Assembly (NCBI GenBank): GCA_003864495.1
Contig: ML133421.1
Span: 2,604,001 to 2,668,000 of the forward strand
Direction: 5' to 3'
Source of the DNA: Nemopilema nomurai
Taxonomy: Eukaryota > Cnidaria > Scyphozoa > Rhizostomeae > Rhizostomatidae
Length of the DNA: 64,000 nucleotides
In this document: positions 49,016 through 61,650 of the stretch, one piece after another
Numbering within the stretch: position 1 is the first letter of the stretch
Layout: each line of letters starts with the position of its first letter
The notes under the pieces: generated by a model
What the model saw: the letters and a program-made list of their open reading frames with translations, nothing else
Told to the model about the DNA's origin: nothing
The model's database searches: none
Made by a program: the position numbers and the translations under genes

Positions 49016-52000
49016 GATTTTCCGTCTGTGAGTCAGTTGGGTGAAACGATGATCACTCAGGCTTGAAGTGTCTTCGGCTTGGCGTTTGTCGATGCCACTC
49101 AACCGTTTCTAATTGAGCCTTTCGATCTCCCAAAATCTGGAGGAGGAATTAGAAGCCGTTTCAGTAAACTACATTACATTTGAAGTCTGAGATTATGGAT
49201 TTGACTAGAGGCCCGCGCTTCGATAAGATTTTCGAAGAAACATCGCTAAATTCTTCCTGTCCTCACTCCAATTAATTATCCTTTTCGTGCGTTGCTTGCA
49301 CGTGATTGCCAACTTCGGACGTGATTGGCCAGTATGGAATTTTGATTGGATTTACCTCTCAGAAATTTCAAAGGATGAATGTATTTATAAACATTTATAA
49401 CAGCATTAAAAACGCCCTTTGTTTTGAACAACGATACAGTTTTAGGTTTAAGGAAGCGGCATTTCGGGACAAAGCACAACTTGGATGTATCTTTCAAAAT
49501 GGAACTGGAGCTTGTAACCTTTCCAAACTATCGTCAAAAAAACAGTTGGTCTGGAAGTTTTTAATAATAGGAGAATTTGCTCAAGAGTTTGGCTCCGTTT
49601 AAGAGAGCTGAATTTTTACAGCAGAAGCATGATTTTCTAGAACGTAAACACCGCTAGTTGGCTTTTAGAATCACCATTGTCTGCTTTTCTTGAAGTGTTT
49701 CTTTTAAAAATGCTTTTATTTTGAGGTGGACTAACTGCCAGATAAAGACAATGAACAGGCTGTTTATAAGTGGCAAGCATCATATCTGGAATATTTTCAT
49801 TGTCGTCTTTGCAAACGATCATAATAATGATCATAACTCTCAGCAAGGCGAAATAGTATGAAGGTTTATTATAAATGACAATGGACTTTAAATGTCATTC
49901 CTTTCCATAAATATTTAACCACAAAATTCCTTGACATAAGCTAACCGGAGTCATCAGACAACTAAAAACAAGCTGCTTAGAGTAATTTTGGGATATAAGA
50001 AAAAAGTGTTCGAAAGTGTTTCTGACAGAATGAGAGCCTACGGATTAGTGAAGGCAAAGTTTGTTGGGTTGAGAGAATTTTTATAAAAGATAAACAGGGA
50101 CTGCGGAGGAGAAAGATTGGACAGGCTGTGTCCAGTTGAGCAACAGCAACAGAATCTGGAACTCTGGCTACAACATGGTTGCCTGTTAGGAATTGAAGTG
50201 ATTGGAATCGTTGATATCCTGAAAAAAAGTCTTAGCGAGTGATTAACATAATGAGGCAAAAATAAAACTTTCCAAGAACTATATCCCAGGAGAACTAAGT
50301 ATTTTAAGTCTCTCCGGCGAGAGGAAACGTTTTTCAGTGGCGGAGGTCAGTTTTTCGCAGCGAAAATATTTAATCAGAAATTGTACAAGGAAAGCATGAT
50401 TTCTGCGTGTACATATTGCAATATCTATGGAGATGCTAAAATGCCAAAGGAGCAAGTAAAAATAAATTAAAAATTTGACTAGTATTTAATCTGTCAAAAT
50501 AAAATCTATGTAGAAATAAAAAGTTCATCTTTGGCTCTTCTAAAAAAGAAGGTGTGAACTAGACGTTGATTGGTCATTTACAGCACAGCCCATCAAGCCA
50601 TCTTCTTGCAACCTGTTTTCAATTCCATAACTGGCCATCTATTTTTTTCAGCTGTTGCTCATTTTATGATGTTTGCATACTCTGAGGAGAATCAGACGAA
50701 AAATGGCTTTAAGTATGCATAGATTATTGTTCAACCGTTTATTGCAATTGTGAAAATAAAAGCTTCTATACGTCCCCAGTGCTAGAGCCTTCCGTGAAGA
50801 GCAGCCTAGAAGAATTTTTAACATCCTTCCACAATTCCATAATCAATCTAACAATAACCCTATAGCAACCATGGAACATTGTGCTGACTTTTTATGTAAT
50901 ATGAAATGATGTAATTTCTTAATCTTTGGAAATCCGGGAAACTCGTGTGCCAGTTTCTTATTTGTGCGTAGCATGTATAGATTGTATACTAAGTAAGGAA
51001 TTTAAATTACATACAATGATGTGATACTCTGATTGAATTAGTAAATTGGGAAGTTCAAATGGGCCCATCCGGTTGCCATCCCTCTGAATTTTAAAAATTA
51101 TTTTGAAATTCATTTAAAGAATCTCTACTGACTGCATAAGGGAGCTACATATTGTACATTGTACATACAATGAGTTCAATAAGAGACTCGCTGCCAACAT
51201 CAATGCATTTGTTACGTTGAAGAAAAAGCGGCCATGACGTTTGAAATCCCAGCTCAATGCCTTCCAAGGCAACAGTTTCACTCTTTAGCATTCAGTACTT
51301 CCTTTCCAACAATCTGCATTGCATGTTGCTCTAGTTACAATCGTCTGAAGGGATTTGTCTCTGGTGTTCAGGGAAAAATTCTGTTATCATCTGCTGTCTT
51401 AATATTTTTCTTTGAAGCTTGTGGTTCATGATTAAGAGCGTTTCGTGCTGAGGATCCGCAGAGTATCTAGCCCTTCTTAGGCCTGTGATAGGCTCTGTGG
51501 ATGTAAACCATGCCCAACTCTTGTGTAGTTGGAATGAAATCCTCAAACATCGCAATTCGTTGTTACTTCGGATCAGGGAGTGTCTGGCCTTGACGGGCAG
51601 GACTTCGCGGATTTCAACAGGGAATTCGCTGGGGCTGGATATGCCAGGAAACTTGGGCGAGTGTCAGATTAATGTCAAGTCAAATATCAGCAACGTCAGT
51701 TTAACTATAGAATCACCAAAGCCTCCGGGAGTACAAGTACAACGAGGGTTACGAATCATCTGAGTCATTCACTATCTGAGTCCGCCATGTTGTCAAAAAT
51801 AAAAATAACAGAGTGAAAGTAATACTTCAGAAGTACGGGTTGGCGTCGCAAATTTGGGGGTGCAGGGGGAGGTGCAGGGGTGCAGGGGGTGCAGGGGGTG
51901 CAGGGTTAGGTTTTGCTTCATTAGACCCTCCTTAATCATTGCACGTCAAGTAGATATTCCTCTGGCTTTAGAAGCAATGTCTTATTTATGACTTATCGGC

Positions 52001-55000
52001 AAAAGGCTCTGATGCTGAAATCCTAAAATCGTGTTTAAAGCAAAATAACATTGACTTCATGCAATGACTGATGGCGTAGCCAACAAGCTTGCTGGGCTGA
52101 AGGGATGGCTCGATCGACGATTATTATGATTATGACCCTGTCGATGAACACTGATGGAGTTAACGAAAGCGTGAAATCGCAAAGAATTCTGGACTCAATC
52201 GCTCAATCTTTTAGATTGGATTAGAAGTAAAGCCAAAAGGCAGAAGAAATGTCTGTGTTCCATCTATTAAAGTTTGTAATGAAGAGGCTTTGTGTTTTTT
52301 AGATATTCCAAAAATTCTGTTTTTGTTGAAAAAGTAATAAATGGTTTCGATGAACAAAAGACATATAAAGCGAGAAGTCTGATAAGAGATATTCAGTAAC
52401 CGAGAGACTGTCTCCTTTGTCTAGTTACCATGGATTGGAAACTCATATCTGAGGTTCGGGTGCGAGGAATGCCGGAGAACCATAGGGGTAGGGGCCTAAC
52501 AGAGGAGTCTTGGGTGGTTTATTGAATTATAATGTAGATACGTTACGACGTTAGTTATGGCAACTACAAATGGACATCGTATATATCATAACAGGGAGAT
52601 TGCAGAGGGGCTCAAGCAGTCCAACACGCTCTCTAATCGAAGACCCATGTTTATTTCTTGGGAAAAAATGAAAGTACCGAGAGACTTCTAATCAATATTT
52701 GTTAAAAGAATGTGCATGCTGCGAGACGGAAAGGAAAACAAAGAGCGAATATACTTGTGATAGAGCAGAGTATGAAGAAGCAGCACATAAAAATCGAATG
52801 AATTAAGAGTGTGCGTGACAGATTTGATCGGAAGTAGTGAAAAGGTAGAAGTCCTTGATTGTCGCTCATGCGCGTCTTAAATTATCCGCTGAATCAGTGC
52901 CACGGGTGCCGGACGCTTCGTGATGCGGTTGATCATGCGATCAAAAGGAATCATCTGTCAGCGTGATTGTGGATGAGAAACAACTTGCTATCAATGTCTA
53001 ATAGATGCAAAACACTTCGATTCCATGCTCACAGTATAATCAAACAGTTTGGAAGATGTAGAAATGAGTGAAAAGATTCGATTCGAAATTACAAAAAAGG
53101 ACGAAAGTTGCCAGTGATGTCAGTGCGACAAAGAAAGAAATTTGATATAAAAACAGAGAGACATAGAAAATCAAATCAATTGAATGCAGAAATCACTAAA
53201 ACAACGTCCTAAAACTTTTTTCAGTTGATTAAGTGTAATTTCACAATAAAAAAGCTGTCCATGTGGGTTAGCTGTGAGAACTTTCTGCTGCAAATATGAA
53301 ATCTATTAAAAGGCAAATTTCTCCCAAACAAATGTTTCTGAAAGGGCAGTTTTCTGTTTCCGTGGCTCCAGTGCCAATGATCAGTACTAAAAGCAGAGAA
53401 ACTTTGGTTCTTGTGGAGAACTGGCAAACAATTTAGGACCAAACCAGAATTTGAGGCACAAATCCTATTTTAAACACTTCTGACAAATGAGGTACTGGAT
53501 GTGGAATGTCTTTGAATAGAGGTTGCAAGATTTGACATAGAGGCTATTGACGAAGACAATTTGGAGTGCCTTGTGGCAGCAAGGCACTGATCATCGCCTT
53601 CCATAAATAATCGATAATAGCATAGCTAATAGCGACAGAAATCTTGATATTCGATTAAAGTAAAATACGATTTTGTGAAGAAAAATATGAAATGTTGCTG
53701 TCCTTTTCTATTTTGTGTTTTTTATTTTCTGTTTTTCTGTCTAAAAGCAGACAATCCAAGCCTGGCTCGCATTTTGCTGGCTTTTGGCTGGTATGTCCTC
53801 TAGTGAGGAACTGACAATGATTCTCCCATATATCAACCCATGTGATCAGGGGGTGGACCAACATCTTGAAGATTTGAAATCAGTGCACTGGCAGATATTC
53901 AGGGCTGGGTAAGGCAATAGGTAAAGTACAGACCAGACAGAATGTAAAAACAGCAGGTAGTGAAAAATCTAAGATCGAAGAAACAATAAACTGGATTGAG
54001 TTTTGACATTGTAGAATTCATTGCTTTACGTCAGTATTTTAGGAGCTATAGCAAATCCGAAAATAAAGCATTCTTGGAGAGCAAATTTTCTAGACGGAGA
54101 CACTGCTATGATTGTAATTGGCAAATCCAATTTGGAGGTTGAAATCAGGTTCATTGGCTTGCTACATTTGTCCTGGAAAATCTTACCTTGCAGGTGCATG
54201 TCAGATACAGGAAGTAACTTAGGGTACGCATCATGGGATCACATGGTCTTTAACAGCTGAACGGACCACGTCTATGAATATTTAGTTTGTTTTGAAACAA
54301 CTCCATTATTTTGCACTTTATGTGCAGGATTTAAAAATAGGGAAAGCCATATATCTAATGGCTCACGTTTGGGTGAGTTAAGGGTAAATCCAGTCACACC
54401 TATTAATGACGCAATCAAAATATCCATTTGCAAATGTTAAAATGCAATATTCTTGGAGATCACTCGATCTTCGATATCCAGTTGTGCCTTTCAATAGCAG
54501 ATGATTAATCTTACAAGTTTCTAGTTGACTGGTGACAATAACCTGTTTATCTTGTTTCTCTAAGAGCTAGACTTAATAAAGAATAAATGCTGCTTGTTGC
54601 ATGGACAATAAGCTATGTGTTATGTTTGTGTTTGTGGTGAGTGAAATCACTATTGAATTCTTTAGGCAGTCCGTATCACACAACGGTGGCGAGTTAAGGA
54701 AATATAAACCACTGTTGTTTGTCTGCTATTTTAGAAGAAAATGGCAAATTGAACAGAAATGTGAATGCAACTTGAAGCCGACAAACTTGCAGATCTAATG
54801 CGTTTGGTAAACAAGGTCCAAAGCTATAGGTGATGAGTCACTAGTTCTCACTGTAGACTAAACAAATGCAGATAAAATGCATCAAAAAGGCATAACGGCT
54901 TTTCGTTACTGTGGCAATCACATCGTTTGAGGAGCATTGAGCATGCATCTGGGTAGCAATGAGGAGGTATGCAAGGCATCAGTGCAAGAGGCATAAGTGC

Positions 55001-58000
55001 AAGAGGCATAGGTACATGAATTAGAACAAGAGGGCCCATCTTGCAAGGGAATAACTTTAACGGATCTGCCGCTTTGCAGTGTGTGATTTAGCCTATAAAA
55101 TATAAAGGTGGATGGAGAAAAAAACCGAATATGAAGCAGGGCTGAATTTACCCTGGTCAACTTGTTTCAGGGAAGGGGATCCTAATCAGAACACTGGAGT
55201 CAAATCACTGCTGCATTCCCTACTCCCTCAGGTTAAAGAAAATTGGAGCACAAAATTTGACAGCATGTCCGTTGACAGGTCGAAAGAGATGTTTCCATTC
55301 CATAGGCAAACATATCAACACAAACAGTATCCACCAGGTACGTCTTAAACAAATCAGAGTAAGCAAATATGCACTCTGTGTCACCAAAATTTTTCCAAAT
55401 CAAATCAAGGCTGTCACGTTGTTAATACTGCGAAAGTGGCAAGTGAAAACGGCAACTCTCTTCAATACGGCAGCTCTTTTTGAAGCACAAATGCTGAAGA
55501 AGGCGCCAAGCACACACCGAAAAAACTTCTATGCAACAGATGATACGCAACACGATGACGGAAGGGCCAAAGGAGCAAAGAAGGAGTTCCAGCGAATGAC
55601 AAATGTCACTGAATTCCGCATCAATCTTGGTTCCCCTTCTACAAGGTTCGAAACGCCGATGCTCAAGCTAGAAGCCTTGCATTAAAGCGATATTCTATAT
55701 GCGCAAAGCTACGCAAAACTTGAATCCTTCCACACCCGTACAACACATCACGCCACAGTCTTCGTATCTGCGAGCGTCGACCTTGAGAAGAGCGCTCGAC
55801 AGCAACGAAAGCTTGCCTACGGGGCGAGCGTGTATGCGCATTGAATTGGTGAAGCTAGCGTAAAGTATACATGTTAGATATGCTCAAAAGATCATGAAGA
55901 AATGTGACGCCTTCGCGACACTGAAGAGGCTGTATTGTCTTCCGGGCAGCTGGACGTCAACATGGAAATAATCGGCAACGAAGCGCGCAATACTCTCACG
56001 TCTCAGCGGAGGCCTTATCGCTCGCATCGTTTGCTAGCAACCCAATTTTCCGTCATGGTAGTTTGCTGCCATTTGTAAGTGCCGGAATGCGTGTCAGGGA
56101 AATTTCATAAAAAACTTCATTGAAAACATACAAAGAAAGACATGGGCAATGAGGTAGCGACTCACCGACTTGTGAAATCGGATCGGTTCCACTTGCTGAT
56201 TGCTGACACCAAAACCTACACGCGTACATTGGCTACTGGGAAGCTTCATGACGCGTGACTGTTTTTGAGACGACCGAACAATGCGCGCCGTACAGTTCAC
56301 CGTTGTTAGGTGTAATTAGACACGGTTAATGGCGATACTCCTTCTCAATTATTACGGAATTCTCCTCTTTCAAATCTGTGGTTCATATTATAGAGCCTAG
56401 TCATCTTCTTCGACGGACCTTTTATTTTCGAAAGAATGGGTGTTACTAGGGTATTATACTTTAAATACTGGGTTGACGTCTTGTATTCTGCACGCTTGAA
56501 AAGGTTCGCAATGGGGGTCTAGCTTAAGATTACAGAAGAATTTTAAGCTAACCTAACTGGGTTATCGATTTTTTGATGTTTAGAATATGATGAGATTTCC
56601 ACTGCACCGGAGTAGCTTAATCCGCGCGCAAATTCGATATAAATTGCGCCAACGCAGAGGCTGATTTGTGACAAGAACAAGGTTGTACATGAATTCTGTG
56701 CCCGAACAACATAAATGTGAAAATGGCGAGTTAAATGTACAGCACAAATGTAATCAAAGAGAGTAAGAGGCAGCTCATGTGCTGGAGGAATAGATTGCTT
56801 ACCGCATTCAAGCTGATCTAGTGTCTTCGTCAGGCGTGAATTCTATTCAATTTTTGTTCTAGCTAAATAACTTGACTGTCAACTTGATTACATCCAACAC
56901 GCATCTGATTATCTGTGTATCCAAACCGATGAGCTTCCCCGAGATTTAAAAAGTTGAAGCGATTTGGTTCAAAAAGTGACAAAGGAGGGAGACCATTCTT
57001 CCCGGAAACGAATGACGTGAAGGGAAAGACGCAAATGAAATCTTCTGTAACCAAATAATTAGACAATTAACGTGGCTACCTTTGGTTTGCCTAAAGTTAC
57101 TAGAACATACGAAATAACAAACCTTTATGTTTAGAGAGTATATTAGGTAGCACGTGGTTCTTTTTAATAGTGTCCAAAAGTAAATTCTAACAGGCAATGG
57201 TTCTTGGTTCAATGTTTTGAAAATATTTATTGAAAGTAGAACTAACAGTCAAGACGATAGAATTCCTTCCGTGTCGCGCAAAATCTTTTATTTACATGAT
57301 GGCATGCAGATAGCAGGTGACTGAAAGAAATGTCAGACGTCGTCGCACGATAATGACACGACATGCTGGCACGGTATTGGAGCTCTTCCTCTCCACCACC
57401 TCTCCACCACCTCTTCACTATAGCCCATAGCCCAGTTTTATGTCCTACTAGCTTGTACTGCTCTGCCTAAAACCAGCATTAGACGACGAGCGATAAATAG
57501 TTATTGCCTATCTTTGAGGTTAATATGCATTAATATTTTAGGAAACTTTAGAAGCTATTGTGAGAGGGGGTTTGGGGGTTTGGGGTTTGTCTGTGACTCT
57601 CGGATGCCCAGTATCACGCACTCTCTTAATATAACGAATCACGCATCGTTGATAGCAAAAAGGCAGTAAAGATGAATGAGTTTCGATATGAATGATACAC
57701 AAAGAGGGTGTGGCGTTACCTAGATGCTGAACGGCAAAGGTACTTGCGAGAGTTTCTGGTACGTTGAAGCCGTTTTGGGCTGAAAGCAGACAAAGAGAGG
57801 TCTCGGAAAAACTTGGAAAGGTGCAGAATTCATTTGTTTCTTTTCTAGGATTCCTTTGAAACACTCGTTCATTAATGACATTGCGAAAATTTCGTTTAAA
57901 GCTATTAGATGTGCAAAGTCAATTTTCTAAACAGGGCTTCATGCCCGCGAATAGCCGCACAAAATTGGCAAAAAATGACAAAAACAAGGTTTGCTTTCGC

Positions 58001-61000
58001 GTGAATTAATGGAGACGAATCCTTTTTGCCTCTCATCTATAGACAATTATGGTTCTTTGCACCAGGCTATTCAAACTTTCTAAAGAGGTAAATCCCCCAA
58101 TCTTGTTGAGTACTTTGTTGACAAGGCCTTGTGCAAGGTTGGCTGGAAGAAGTTGGCAATCGACAAAGTGCCATACAAATTTATGAATAGCTATGAAACG
58201 TCGGTGGAAAACTTTCAAAGCATCACGTCAAAGGCAATATTAGTGCTACAAAGGAAATGAACACAATAATTCACAAGCACAAATGATCATTTCCCAATAC
58301 ATCATGACAGATTACGTCATAGCGAATATTCTTGGGCTTTTTCAAATCCCTCCTCTGAAAACTTTCTTGAAGATGAAAAGGGGACTCTCTTCATTGGATT
58401 TCACTTCATCTCCTCTATGCATTTGCTGCTTCTTATAATACAAAATAACCACAATTCAATATTGGCAATCCCTTCCTCTTTGGAGCATTGGTAAAGTTAT
58501 CATCGATATCCTTCGAAGTTTATTGGCTCTGTATCCCGTGCCAAGTAAGGCATTCAGACGACGATGTGTTTTGTTCGTATAGCGACGTCGTTGTTTGTGA
58601 AAGACAGAAGTCGAAAACCATGATATTGATTTATGTTTGTAAACCGCAATGTCTAATGCTATAAAAGTGCTTTCTCGGAGCAGACTTTTACGATACGTGA
58701 TGCATTTCTCAATTAACGTGTTGGGGCATTTGGGCAAAAAGTACAATAAACTATTTAAGTAGAGTAAACTTTATAAATCTGATAAGCTGCGAATCTAGAA
58801 TGCATCAGTTAAGACGTTGGAATAATCCTCCTTGGGAAAAGAACTCTATATGGATCTAGATGCAAAGTTATATTTCGATCTCATTTATCCTACAATTCAA
58901 GAAGAGCGAGAGTTTGAGAATGGAAAACACAAAAGTTGAGATAAGCCTCACAATTAATACACTTTGGAATTAATACCTCACCATGGCAAGAAAAAGCGGG
59001 ATTAGTTTTTTGCATTTTTGCATACTCAAGGTACGTCTTCGTCTGACACTCTAAATTAATACCATAACACTACCCTTGAAACATGACGGAAATTAGCCTC
59101 GAGACTACAACGGCCTCAATTCGATGGCAAGAGTGACGTCACTTGCAAAGCGAATACTTGAAATGAATTGTTTATGGTAAAGGAATTGTGGTATAGTGGG
59201 AAACTTACACTTGAAATAACATTCTTATTGGTTTTGATGGCTAGGCCCGCCTCTGTTCCACGTGACTGGTTTCTACAAATTACGATGTTGAGCAAGGCAC
59301 AATGTTCACTTTGTTCAATTATCTGAGTTTTTCAGTCACCCAATAGATCAACTGCTGATAACCCCCTCGCCCAAAACAATATTGTAAAGACACAGCTTTT
59401 AATCAATCCAGGAAAAGGGCTGAGCATGAAAATTTGGTTTCGCTTTGGGTGAATGAATGCAAGTACTGAATCTTCGATAGTGACCGTCAACGACCTCATT
59501 CGGTGCATTCATCTATATCTTAGTTGAATAGCAAACAAGCACATAAATAGCAGAAAACTTAAGAAAGGAAACAGAACATAAGCAAGTGTATCCTGCCTTA
59601 TAGATCACCTGCACATGTTATAGATTCATTTTTATGAAATTATTGTCTTCTCGAATTGATGAGAATTGTTTAAGATGAAGCACATGTAGCTTCATCAAGA
59701 TACATTGGTCATTATGTAAATTCTTTGGATTTTAAAGGGAAGGTATTCGCTTGTTTTACAGTTTGATTCCTTGCTTTTGAACTCTGGTTTTCTTAAGCTA
59801 AACATGGTCGTCTTTTCAAGATATCAAACAGTGACAAGAGATTATCACTTGTAGTGTGCGAAAGCACCATTCTCAAGACAAGGAAGATTTGTCTGGCAAA
59901 TTAATGACATGACGGAATGATCTAGATTTGATAATAGTGTATTCTATCCAGTCATGGCGAAATGTTGCTTTTCAGTCTTTTCAGTACATCTTCAAAAAGG
60001 ATATGAGTAAATTTGAATGTCTTGCGGCTTAAACTTTTGTTGATGAAGTCTACATTTAATGGGTCGCAATTGTTTATTACATTGTTACAAAAAACGAATT
60101 AAGTTGGCTGCTTTCAGTCAAGACTTATAAATTGTTTGTCAAACAAACGAAATCAGACTGGAAATGTTGTTTGTAACATTCGACCCTTAATGGCAGCGTT
60201 GACTGATTCTTGAGACGTGTGAATAATTTTTCCTTAGTTTATTCACTTTTGAGCTAAAAACTGCATAAACTTAAAGACACAGAAACCATTTTGATAGTTA
60301 TTTTGGCGGTTATATAAGAGGGGATGAGTTATACAGCAAGCAAAAAGATGGAGCAGGTCTAAAATTAAAAAATATGGACCGAGGTAAAGTGTGCACTGTG
60401 AGCAGTTAGGCATGGATGTGAGAACCTTCAACAGAGTGGGCGCATGGTCTCCCCACAAATGGTCAAAACTCTAAAAAGCTTGAAAGTATATCAAGGTAGG
60501 CTTGCAAGGTAAGTTATTATTACACCATTAATCTATATTCTTAATTAGAATACAGAGTCTACTGCCATAGTTCTAAAAATGCAAAATTGCTCAATGCAAA
60601 TTGTTCCCAATCTCATCAAGATTTAGCCCAACTACTCTTTAGATTTGGAAGGGCACTTTTTTGTTGGGAAGGGGCGTTTTTCATAAAGACCACTGACTAA
60701 ATGCACCCACTGACAACCCCTATTTCCAACATCCAATTACACATGATTAAAATTAAAAAATTGGTTACATATAAAAACAAAAGATTAATGTGATGCAAAG
60801 ACATACCTTAAAATTTTACTTGTAAACTTAATTATTACCAATTGCTTACATTTATATATTTGCAACTTGCATTATACACATTAAGAAGCAATAATAGAGT
60901 GTAACATTATTTTCTATTTAAAAAGAAAGTGCTTCTAATATTTTTCACACAATTATATATCAAGAAGATGTTATACAACTGTCAGTCTGTCTCAGGGCAA

Positions 61001-61650
61001 GAGCCTGAAAAGTCATTTGATTAAGGAAACAGAGTGTACTTCCCAGTATCCTTAAACATAATCTGACTGACTGACAATGTTTTAAACATTTGGGAGAGTG
61101 TCTTTAGTCAAAGCCAATGACATATAAAAAATATCAATTAGATTGGTAATATGAATGTCAGAAATCTTGGAATGTGGCTCTTGTCATCATTATAGTTGAA
61201 AAGAGCTACTAGAATAAAGTTTTGAAGCTTCATAACTAACACAGCTTTCAAATTCTTAAATATATTAGCTTACCTCAAAAAACTATAACTTAACACAGCA
61301 ATTTATTTACAATTTTGTCACAGATACAATAGCGCATAAAAGTATTTTAATAAATCTCATTTATGTTAAAGAAAATGGATTTTCAGCCACAAGTGCTGGA
61401 ATAGTTTGCTTGTGTCTAATCAGTTGGCAATCAACTGCTCCCAAATCAAATTGGAATCAATGAATTCATTAACAATCAACTGTTAAAAGTGCTGTACAAA
61501 TTACATATTACTTGCCATATGCCAATATTTGTAATAACTCATTACTTATGGATCTTGCGTCTGCAAACATTCCTTTTAGTAATACAACTTGATTCTGCAT
61601 ATCATTAACATTGTTTACAACATATAGATACATTTATATAAACCACTCAC
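49016..61650. other. long stretch without a supportable gene
   Basis: The part next to 49016 should contain the PaxB 5' UTR and promoter. I found no exon chain, known domain or RNA gene in the rest. Frames of 92 codons (51485-51763, plus), 142 codons (55257-55685, plus) and 108 codons (57538-57864, minus) have no recognisable family. Local features are a G-rich repeat at 51855-51906, two 15-base AGTGCAAGAGGCATA words near 54981-55010 and CTCCACCAC repeats near 57391. The last few kb may include introns or the 3' end of the gene at 61651-64000. Confidence 0.4.
51855..51906 (+). repeat. G-rich GGGGGTGCA repeat
   Basis: Five GGGGTGCA/GGGGGAGGTGCA-type units follow each other, giving at least six runs of three or more G separated by short loops. 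This fits the pattern for a G-quadruplex on the plus strand. Confidence 0.85.

Noticed and set aside
57564..57588. G-quadruplex or telomere-like repeat
   Set aside because: Only three G-runs of sufficient length are present, and the repeat is too short.
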